64,000 bases of DNA from WRIS01 sp050945135 (GTDB lineage Bacteria; Actinomycetota; Coriobacteriia; Coriobacteriales; Eggerthellaceae): the NCBI GenBank assembly GCA_050945135.1, contig JBMNSJ010000001.1, positions 1 through 64,000 on the forward strand, given 5' to 3'. Below, piece after piece: positions 57,436 to 64,000 of this stretch; within the stretch, counting starts at the first letter, position 1; each line of letters begins with the position of its first letter. The notes beneath the pieces are model-generated. The model saw only the letters and a program-made list of their open reading frames with translations, was not told where the DNA came from and made no database searches. The translations under genes were made by a program, and so were the position numbers.

Positions 57436-59364
57436 ATGCCCAATCGCCCCCAGCTCATACTTGGCACGGCAGGTCACATTGACCACGGCAAATCTGCCCT
57501 CGTCAGAGCTTTAACCGGAACTGATACCGACCGTCTTGCAGAAGAAAAGCGTCGAGGTATCACGATAGAAATTGGCTTTGCACAAATTACGCTGCCCAAC
57601 AGAAACACTATGGGAGTTGTTGATGTTCCCGGGCACGAACGCTTCGTCCGACAAATGATTTCTGGCGCCACGGGCATTGATGTAGCCCTTCTCTGCATCG
57701 CCGCAGATGATGGCATTATGCCCCAGACAAAGGAGCATCTCGATATTCTCCAGCTTCTTGGAATTCAAGCCTGCGTTGTGGCTATTACGAAGGCTGATTT
57801 GGTCGATGCCGAGTGGCTCGAATTTGTGACTTCCGATATTTCGGCATATCTTGCGTCAAGCCCTTATGCAGATGCGCCCATTATTGCTTGCTCGAGTAAA
57901 ACCGGACAAGGTTTAGAAGAGATAAAATCTGCTCTTGAACAGGTAATTGGCTCTCACGTAAAACAAAAGCGAGGAGCCCATGCGCGACTCCCCGTAGATC
58001 GAGTGTTCTCTATTAAAGGAAGCGGCACCGTAGTTACGGGCACCTTATGGAGTGGCAAAATCACACAAGACGACGAGATTGCCATCCTCCCTTCGGGTAA
58101 AACCACACGTGTCCGGTCCATTCAGATTCACGACACTGCACACGAAACGGCAGAAGCAGGAAATCGTGTAGCCCTCAACTTAAATTCTGTCACCGTGGAC
58201 GATGTGAGACCGGGGGATTTCCTCGTAGCTCCAAATAGTGTAACGCCCACTGATCGTTTCGATGCGCTCTACACTCATCTTGATTCGGGTAGCCAGACTA
58301 AGCCTTTGAAGAGCGGAACGCGCGTCCGGCTTGCCCACGGAACCAAGGAGGTGCTTGCTCGACTCTTAGTGATTGACTCTGATGAACCTCTCAAAGCTAA
58401 AGATCGCGTTCGCGTGCAATTCAGACTTGAAGCACCGCTCGCTGTATCGCGCAATGATCATTTTGTTGTGCGCTCATACTCTCCAGTTCACGTTATTGGA
58501 GGTGGAACCGTATTACTTGCCCATCCCAAAAGGCGTACACAGCTTAGCAAAGCAGAACAAGAGCTTTTTGATGCCTTAGAGCAACAGGATGAGAATGCGA
58601 TTGTCTCATGCGCGGTTAATACAAAACACGGATCTTTCACCGCTGGAAGCATTGCTGGTGATTTTGAAATACCTTTACCTGTCGTTGAAAAAGCGCTTGG
58701 CTCACTGATCAAGAGCAAAGCCGTAACCCCACTTGAAGATGCAGAAGATTCTTTATGGTTCATCAGGGCTCAAGACCTTCAAAAAATGTATGGCAAGCTT
58801 GAGAACATCTTGATGGCATTCCATAGCGAGCATACCGATGAGGCTGGCATAACAAAAAGCGCCTTGCTGCACCGCTTTGGCACACGCATCGAAGAAAGAG
58901 CATTCGATGCTTTTCTGCGTAGAGCCGAAGCTGCAGGCAAGATTGTTGAGCACCGTGGAATTGTGAGCCATCCCCAGATAGGTGCAGGCATCAGCCAAAA
59001 GGAAGAGAAAACTGCTGAAGCATTACATGCCATTCTTACTGCGGCCGCAACAACCCCTCCTCAAATCAATGACATGGTTGCCGAAGCCAAAATCGACAAA
59101 TCACTTGCTGCGCGAGCCCTCGCTTCACTCGAAGAAGAGGGGCACATCACACGCATCAATAAAGACTACTATTTCGATAGTAAGGTATATGAGCAGCTCA
59201 AAGAAAAGGTATTTAACCATATACGCCAAAATGGCCTTTCTTTAGCGGCAGACCTTAAAAACGCCATGGGTGTCAGCAGAAAATATGCCATCCCCTTGCT
59301 TGAGCATCTTGACGCACAAGGAGTTACTCGTCGTGAAGGTGAAGGGCGTATCTTGGCAGAATGA
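57436..59364 (+). CDS. selB: Selenocysteine-specific elongation factor
   Basis: A 642-residue GTPase that delivers selenocysteyl-tRNA to UGA codons with a SECIS hairpin. N-terminal EF-Tu-like part: GHIDHGKSALVRALTG (G1), RGITIEIGFA (G2), DVPGHERFVRQM (G3) and ITKADL (G4); domains 2-3 follow (VFSIKGSGTVVTGTLW). The last 270 residues form the winged-helix repeats that bind the SECIS element. Two bases separate it from selA. Length is normal. Confidence 0.96.
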   Translation: MPNRPQLILGTAGHIDHGKSALVRALTGTDTDRLAEEKRRGITIEIGFAQITLPNRNTMGVVDVPGHERFVRQMISGATGIDVALLCIAADDGIMPQTKEHLDILQLLGIQACVVAITKADLVDAEWLEFVTSDISAYLASSPYADAPIIACSSKTGQGLEEIKSALEQVIGSHVKQKRGAHARLPVDRVFSIKGSGTVVTGTLWSGKITQDDEIAILPSGKTTRVRSIQIHDTAHETAEAGNRVALNLNSVTVDDVRPGDFLVAPNSVTPTDRFDALYTHLDSGSQTKPLKSGTRVRLAHGTKEVLARLLVIDSDEPLKAKDRVRVQFRLEAPLAVSRNDHFVVRSYSPVHVIGGGTVLLAHPKRRTQLSKAEQELFDALEQQDENAIVSCAVNTKHGSFTAGSIAGDFEIPLPVVEKALGSLIKSKAVTPLEDAEDSLWFIRAQDLQKMYGKLENILMAFHSEHTDEAGITKSALLHRFGTRIEERAFDAFLRRAEAAGKIVEHRGIVSHPQIGAGISQKEEKTAEALHAILTAAATTPPQINDMVAEAKIDKSLAARALASLEEEGHITRINKDYYFDSKVYEQLKEKVFNHIRQNGLSLAADLKNAMGVSRKYAIPLLEHLDAQGVTRREGEGRILAE

Positions 59365-59418
59365 ATCCTTTCGCCTGTTTCGCCTCGATACTTTGAGGCG
59401 AACGATTATAATGTCCAT

Positions 59419-59515
59419 GGAGATGGATGGCTCCTGGTGGGGCCCGCGGCCTTCAAAGCCGTTGCGAGGCGCGCAGAACGTCTTGGGTGTGTTCGATTCG
59501 CATACATCTCCGCCA
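59419..59515 (+). tRNA. selC: tRNA-Sec (UCA anticodon)
   Basis: A 97-base tRNA with the long acceptor of tRNA-Sec (GGAGATG paired to CATCTCC, an eighth pair distorted), a large variable arm (about 59461-59488), anticodon loop CTTCAAA giving UCA at 59453-59455, T-loop TTCGATT, discriminator G and an encoded CCA. It lies 54 bases after selB. It reads UGA as selenocysteine. A T-run right after CCA probably ends transcription. Confidence 0.95.
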
Positions 59516-59524
59516 TTTTTTCTT
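59513..59524 (+). terminator. T-run at the end of tRNA-Sec
   Basis: CCA is followed directly by seven T residues; the acceptor and T stems may serve as the terminator hairpin. Confidence 0.35.
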
Positions 59525-59704
59525 CCCTTTCGCCAACACGCCATCCCCTTTTTGAGACACCCCGCAAAGAAGACTTATCTGTCTCTCGTAAGCCTTTTTT
59601 AATTGAACAGACGCTCCCAAAAGAATCACACCAATATGGCGTACCACACAAGTCCTCGCCACCGGATAAGGCAGGTGGCAAACACTTTACTGAGCCACTT
59701 CGTT

Positions 59705-60775
59705 CTACTTGTCTACCAAATAGAGGTCCGAATCATCTAAATAGACGTCGATAGTTTCGCCTCTTTCGAAGGGAGGCTGAGAGGCGTTCTTTTCCTTTTT
59801 CAAGCGCCATTGAAAACGAGCTTCATCTGCCGAAGCATGTGCCGGATTCAAAATAACGAGGTACTCAAAGCGCGTCTCTAAGACTCGCTGCACATACATC
59901 TTAATCACATTGTGATTCTCACCTTGCGCAAGACGCAAATAACTTGCCCTAATACCCACATGCTTAAGCCCGTCTGGGATAGGCTTTGACGAACTCAGCT
60001 CAATACCCCAATCGAGTGCGCTGATTGTTCCTGAGTCGGTTTTTGTAGCGCGAGAAATATTTCGACAGCCCGACAGCTTAATTGCCGCAAGCGAATCGGG
60101 GTCACGAAATATTTTACCTGTCTCATCTTTTGCGACTATCTGCCCAGCATCAAGCACAGCTATCGTGTCGCAAAAGCGAAAGGCCTCGTCAATATCATGT
60201 GAGACATACAAAATGGACCCCGAATATTCCTCGAATAAGTCGAGAAGATCTTGTTCGAGCTGGTCTTTCAAGTGAGAATCAAGCGCACTAAAGGGCTCAT
60301 CAAGCATAAGGATTCCAGGCTTCGCAACCAGCATGCGAGCTAAAGCTACGCGTTGTTGCTGACCACCCGAAAGACTAAGCGGATACCTTCGGGCAAAGCT
60401 CTCGAGTCCGAATCGTTCAAGCTGCTCAGTTACAATGCGCTTGCGTTCTTGTTTTTCAACCGAACGCGCAAGACCTGCTGCAATATTATCGCTCACACTT
60501 AAATTGGGGAAAAGCTGGTAGTTCTGAAAAAGAAGGGCAGTCTTTCTCTGCTGAGCACTCAAATCAATTTTTGCCGAGGAATCAAAAACCGTCGTGCCAT
60601 TAATAGAAATCAAACCTTCATCGGGTGTTTCAACCCCTGCAATGCAGCGCATAGTGAGAGATTTTCCGCAGCCCGAAGCACCTAAAAAGCCCAGCGTCTC
60701 GCCGCTTTCGCACTCAAAGGAAACATCGAGCGAAAACGAGGGGAAATGCTTTACGATATCAACCCTCAAGCTCAT
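59705..60775 (-). CDS. modC: Molybdate ABC transporter ATP-binding protein
   Basis: A 356-residue ABC ATPase. Walker A is GASGCGKSLT, the signature LSGGQQQRVALARML, Walker B LMLDEPFSALDS, and the H-loop VSHDIDEAF. The last 110 residues include a MOP-like regulatory domain (GIRASYLRLAQ). It overlaps modB by 17 bases, so the two are translated together. With modA and modB it imports molybdate (or tungstate) for molybdopterin enzymes, which fits the neighbouring selenocysteine genes. Confidence 0.93.
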   Translation of the reverse strand: MSLRVDIVKHFPSFSLDVSFECESGETLGFLGASGCGKSLTMRCIAGVETPDEGLISINGTTVFDSSAKIDLSAQQRKTALLFQNYQLFPNLSVSDNIAAGLARSVEKQERKRIVTEQLERFGLESFARRYPLSLSGGQQQRVALARMLVAKPGILMLDEPFSALDSHLKDQLEQDLLDLFEEYSGSILYVSHDIDEAFRFCDTIAVLDAGQIVAKDETGKIFRDPDSLAAIKLSGCRNISRATKTDSGTISALDWGIELSSSKPIPDGLKHVGIRASYLRLAQGENHNVIKMYVQRVLETRFEYLVILNPAHASADEARFQWRLKKEKNASQPPFERGETIDVYLDDSDLYLVDK

Positions 60776-62189
60776 TGCTGCCTCCTCTTCTATACCGCTG
60801 AGTACGCGAAGAATATACGTTGATAAGCATTATGACCAAAAACGAAATGATAATAACCACTATGACCCAGAATATGGCGACATCGGTATTGCCGCCCATC
60901 CATTGGAAGTAAATTGCTAAAGGAATGGTTTGAGTGATGCCCGCATAGTTGCCCGCAAAAAACAGCGTGGCACCAAATTCGCCCATCGCGCGTGCAAATG
61001 CAAGTATCGTGCCGGCAGCAATCGAAGGCCAGGCAAGAGGTACCATGAGGCGAAAGAATATTCGTTGCTCAGACCAACCTAGGGTTCGTGCAGCATCGAG
61101 CATATTTGGATCAAGATTTTCAAATGCCCCACGCGTCGTGCGATACATCAAAGGAAAGCCAACAACCACACAAGCAATCACGGCGGCAGGCCAGGTGAAC
61201 ACAATGTCGATACCATGCTCAATGAGCCACTGTCCGATTCCCGTTGAAGTGCCAAACAACATGAGTAAAAGAAAACCGCAGACCGTTGGAGGTAAAACCA
61301 TCGGTATCGTAAAGATGGTGTCGAAAATCCCTTTAAAGCGACTACTTGCCTTTATGGTTGCCCACGCAGCTAAAAGCCCGAAGATAAAAATAAACAACAG
61401 GGCAACACCCGAGGTTTTCATTGAGACCCACAAGGGACGGTAATCCAGATTTATCAGGAATTGCTGTATGGATTCGATGCCTGACGCAGGAGCCGCAATA
61501 GCCACATCTTGTGAAGAAACAAGCTTGCCCGACTCGCAATATAAAACTTCACCACTTCCGTCGTTTGAGCCCAGCTTGCTTACCGAGGTATAAAAGTGTT
61601 CAGGGTCGAGTTCAATGCCAAAGCAAAAAAGAATCTCTGCTGCTTTGATCGTTTTCTCATGCGTAAAGTAATAGGGCTGATCAAGCGATGACTGAAGTGT
61701 TCCTCCAAGAGAAGACGCCTCATCAAGGGATTGGAGCATGGCGATAAACTCTTCTTGAAAGTGCGTATCGGTAATATCAATTTCGAGTTTTTCGGTGCTC
61801 TCGTGCGGAAGATAGACAAGAGTGTAGCCTTCAAACACTACAACAGAGAAGGCATCTTCTCCTTGTGCGGGAAAGCGGTAGCCAAAGTATTGCTCCTCGT
61901 AGTCTTTGTTGGTTCCCTTGTTATACCGACTGAAATCACTGATTGCAAATATGCACCTTTCAGACGAGGCTTCACGAGCCTCTTCTGAAACCGTGATATC
62001 GCTTATTTCTGCTCCAGAAAAAGTAAACGAGGAAGCCTCCGAAAGGTCAGAGGTTTCCTCATAGTGCTGTTCTAGGGGACGAGTGCTTGGATTATCTTGC
62101 GCGAAAGCGCTTTGCGGATACAGGCTTACTACCAGGCAAAGGCATATAATTCCCATGAGGGTATAAGCTAACCTGCCGAGGTATTGCAC
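60759..62189 (-). CDS. modB: Molybdate ABC transporter permease with an extra N-terminal domain
   Basis: A 476-residue permease, about twice the usual ModB length. Residues 1-30 are a signal-like segment ending SAFA; about 30-245 form a hydrophilic, extracytoplasmic-type region rich in acidic and aromatic residues that I cannot assign. From about residue 250 five or six helices follow, with the inner-membrane loop DAARTLGWSEQRIFFRLMVP and GEFGATLFFAGN typical of ModB/CysW. The start is GTG 62189. It lies between modA and modC; the extra domain might interact with ModA or sense substrate (inference). Confidence 0.9.
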   Translation of the reverse strand: MQYLGRLAYTLMGIICLCLVVSLYPQSAFAQDNPSTRPLEQHYEETSDLSEASSFTFSGAEISDITVSEEAREASSERCIFAISDFSRYNKGTNKDYEEQYFGYRFPAQGEDAFSVVVFEGYTLVYLPHESTEKLEIDITDTHFQEEFIAMLQSLDEASSLGGTLQSSLDQPYYFTHEKTIKAAEILFCFGIELDPEHFYTSVSKLGSNDGSGEVLYCESGKLVSSQDVAIAAPASGIESIQQFLINLDYRPLWVSMKTSGVALLFIFIFGLLAAWATIKASSRFKGIFDTIFTIPMVLPPTVCGFLLLMLFGTSTGIGQWLIEHGIDIVFTWPAAVIACVVVGFPLMYRTTRGAFENLDPNMLDAARTLGWSEQRIFFRLMVPLAWPSIAAGTILAFARAMGEFGATLFFAGNYAGITQTIPLAIYFQWMGGNTDVAIFWVIVVIIISFLVIMLINVYSSRTQRYRRGGSNELEG

Positions 62190-62228
62190 ACCTGCATCCT
62201 TTCTGAATTACTCCAAACGAATACGCTT

Positions 62229-63101
62229 TTAGAGAAGTTCAAATCCGTACTTTGCCCAAATTTCTTGCGCATCGGCATCGTTTAAGCAGAAGTCAAGAAA
62301 TGCTTGAGCTTCTTCTGAATGAGTGCTTTTTGCACACACTGCACCAGGATACTTGATAGCTTTATGAGAATCTTCCGGGGTGACGAAAGCAACCTCAATG
62401 CCTGAATAGCGATACACATCAGAGCTGTAGACAAAACCAATCTGACAGTCACCGGTAGATACGTACTGAGCAGCAGTACCTACTTTATCAGCCAGAGCAA
62501 CCTTTGAAGCGATGGATGCATCATACTCGCCACCTTTTCCGGTGTCTGACGAGTATAGACCAACCGAATTCAAGCTTTGGTTTGCGTAGGTTCCGGCTGG
62601 AACAGAAGCTGAATCACCAATCGCAATGCGTGAGATTGATTCTGCTGCCACATCGGTAAGCGCGTTGATTGCAATGTCGCTGCCTTCAGCGCGAACGATG
62701 ACTAAATCGTTTCCAAACATATCTTTGCGCGTGTCGGTAGCGATTAAGGCCCCTTCTTCAGCTTGGTCCATCGTTGCCTTCGATGCGGTAATCAAAAGGT
62801 CTGCGCTTGCACCACCCTCAAGCTGCGCCACCAAATCGCCCGATCCTTTAAACTGAGTATCAGCAAAAGTAATCTCAGGGTTTTTCTCGGTATAGAGCGC
62901 CTGCACTTCTGGCATTGCCTTCTCGAGTGAATTTGCTGCAAAAATAGACAGCTCGATTGCTTCTTTCTCGGTCGTGCTTTCTGCCTCTTTGTTGTTCCCC
63001 GAAGAACAACCAGTCAAGGCAACCGATGCCGCCAAAACCGTCGCTATCAAGGCTGCCAATAGATACTTCGATACCTGCTGCGCTTTTGTGCTTAGATTCA
63101 T
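62229..63101 (-). CDS. modA: Molybdate-binding lipoprotein
   Basis: A 290-residue periplasmic-type receptor. The signal ends in lipobox LTGC (Cys32). ELSIFAANSLEKAMPEVQALY and TFADTQFKGSGDLVAQLEGGASADLLITAS are the oxyanion-binding segments of ModA/WtpA proteins, with Ser residues contacting the oxyanion; the late KYPGAV...EAQAFLDF block is typical too. ATG 63101 has GGAGAGGAA before it; a frame to 63245 is not coding. It heads modABC, 39 bases before modB. Confidence 0.94.
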   Translation of the reverse strand: MNLSTKAQQVSKYLLAALIATVLAASVALTGCSSGNNKEAESTTEKEAIELSIFAANSLEKAMPEVQALYTEKNPEITFADTQFKGSGDLVAQLEGGASADLLITASKATMDQAEEGALIATDTRKDMFGNDLVIVRAEGSDIAINALTDVAAESISRIAIGDSASVPAGTYANQSLNSVGLYSSDTGKGGEYDASIASKVALADKVGTAAQYVSTGDCQIGFVYSSDVYRYSGIEVAFVTPEDSHKAIKYPGAVCAKSTHSEEAQAFLDFCLNDADAQEIWAKYGFELL

Positions 63102-63194
63102 TTCCTCTCCTTCATTCGTTGTAGTGATATCTCTGCCCAATGCTCCGAGCAAGAACAATTGCTTAAGAACATCCTGAACACAATATATCTTTTT

Positions 63195-63213
63195 TGAGAA
63201 TAGTTTATTCACA
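63195..63213 (-). promoter_or_regulatory. Palindrome upstream of modA
   Basis: TGAGAATA-GTT-TATTCACA is an 8-base imperfect inverted repeat (7 of 8 pairs) about 95 bases before modA, beside a possible TATATT -10. It may be an operator or a CRP/FNR-type site; there is no ModE-box match. Confidence 0.4.
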
Positions 63214-63344
63214 GAATAATGTGACCGTAAAATTTTACCCACCAACGGTTGTGCGCCAAGACGCGTATACTGAAAGATAGCGATGCCGCTTGATATGTGG
63301 CGACCCGCGCTTTATTGGCAGACGAACACACTCTGGAGTAAGCC

Positions 63345-64000
63345 ATGACCGAGGCTCACTGCGCTACCAACGAGACAGATTTATTTTCAACAATTGACTG
63401 GGGTGAAGCATGGATTCACAGCCATCGCGAACGCTTCCATCACGATAATCCTCACTATTGGGATGAACGAGCTCTCTCCTTTTGCGGAGGACGCGGCGAT
63501 TCTGATTACATCACGAGGTTTATCGATCTTATGCAACTCGAAGAAGGCGAAACCGTCCTCGATGTTGGTTGCGGAAACGGAGCGCTTAGCATCCCTCTCG
63601 CCGAAGCTGGACACCCCGTAGTAGCTCTTGATTTTTCCCCAAAAATGCTTGAGCGATTAGCACGTGATGCTCAAGAGAGAGGGCTGAGCAACATCCGCAT
63701 AGTTGAAGCAAGCTGGGAAGATGACTGGAGCACACAAAGCCTTGAAGGAATTGATGTTGCAATTGCAAGCAGATCTCTCGGCGTGAGGGATTTATCCTCC
63801 GCATTGATGAAGCTTGATAGTGTGGCACAAAGACGAGCTTGTGTAAGCATTCCAACCACCCATTCTCCACGCTACAGCAAAGAGCTTTGGGATGCCATCG
63901 GAAGAACAACTCCCCCCTTCAACGATCATGTCTACTGCATGAACATTCTTTTTCAGGCGAAGATCTTGCCTGAATTACAGCTTATCGAATCGATAAAGCA
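63345..64000 (+). CDS. Class I SAM-dependent methyltransferase (cut by the window end)
   Basis: At least 218 residues of an open frame that runs off the window. LDVGCGNGALSIPLAEAG (Asp73 onwards) is motif I, VVALDFSPKML motif II, and the following strand/helix order matches class I methyltransferases. CTGGAG lies before ATG 63345. It is divergent from modABC; similar genes often sit beside molybdate transport genes in anaerobes, but the substrate is unknown. The 3' end is missing. Confidence 0.85.
   Translation, partial: MTEAHCATNETDLFSTIDWGEAWIHSHRERFHHDNPHYWDERALSFCGGRGDSDYITRFIDLMQLEEGETVLDVGCGNGALSIPLAEAGHPVVALDFSPKMLERLARDAQERGLSNIRIVEASWEDDWSTQSLEGIDVAIASRSLGVRDLSSALMKLDSVAQRRACVSIPTTHSPRYSKELWDAIGRTTPPFNDHVYCMNILFQAKILPELQLIESIK

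Noticed and set aside
59655..59685. Terminator hairpin after modC
   Set aside because: A GCCACC/GGTGGC stem is present but no T-run follows on the minus strand.
1..64000. CRISPR array, prophage or insertion-sequence transposase
   Set aside because: No regularly spaced repeats, no integrase, transposase or phage structural motifs were seen on either strand.

Overview
The window looks like a chromosome segment from an anaerobic actinobacterium of the class Coriobacteriia, probably Eggerthellaceae (a Cryptobacterium- or Slackia-like organism). This is inferred from gene content: indolepyruvate ferredoxin oxidoreductase with an aryl-CoA ligase, a DUF1667/GlpA-type FAD dehydrogenase locus, a YjiM/YjiL-type activase pair, a full selenocysteine insertion module, a two-gene SufCB system, and several genes with a -10 box 6-7 nt before the ATG (leaderless style). 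G+C looks close to one half. No marker gene fixes the species.

Layout. 1-306 holds the decayed 3' end of an EAL-domain gene. 385-14813 is a surface-polysaccharide region: galE, a DPM1-like transferase with a DUF2304 partner, a Wzx-type flippase, seven further family-2 glycosyltransferases, a polytopic DUF6056-like protein, a GtrA-type membrane protein and a GtrB-like transferase. The genes lie on both strands as many short units, so this is a mosaic and not one operon. 14792-21147 is addBA (double-strand-break repair helicase-nuclease), followed by tRNA-Glu(UUC), an unknown membrane protein and a UgtP/MGD-type glycolipid glycosyltransferase. 24001-28304 carries a fused FAD dehydrogenase (GlpA-like + BFD + NADH-dehydrogenase-like domains), DUF1667, an SNase lipoprotein and a NifX-like protein. 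28636-29792 is infC-rpmI-rplT with an attenuator; infC probably starts at AUA.

30115-31528 has two anchored membrane proteins of unknown role. 31684-34581 is a PreP/Cym1-type M16C peptidase. 34759-36505 is sufC-sufB. A structured, gene-free stretch separates sufB from an orphan amino-acid-type solute-binding lipoprotein. Then come comF, a processive-type glycosyltransferase, ahcY, crcB/fluC, and a YhgE/ABC-2 membrane protein divergent from a TetR regulator. 44743-48537 (iorA, iorB, paaK-like) would ferment aromatic amino acids through aryl-pyruvates to aryl-acetyl-CoA and, run in reverse by the ligase, to ATP. tRNA-Thr(UGU) and a patch of gene debris follow.

49354-50793 holds an HxlR regulator divergent from a flavin-type oxidase-fold protein, and a chagasin-family inhibitor lipoprotein. 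50808-54299 is a four-gene operon: DUF3343 (Se/S carrier-like), BadF-type activase, TIGR01977-type cysteine desulfurase and a YjiM/double-cubane-type 2-hydroxyacyl-CoA-dehydratase homologue. After a GT4 transferase comes selA-selB-tRNA-Sec, and then modA-modB-modC for molybdate uptake, divergent from a methyltransferase that runs off the end. Selenium and molybdenum functions are therefore packed into 50.8-63.1 kb, as expected for a cell that makes Se/Mo enzymes; no selenoprotein gene was found inside the window.
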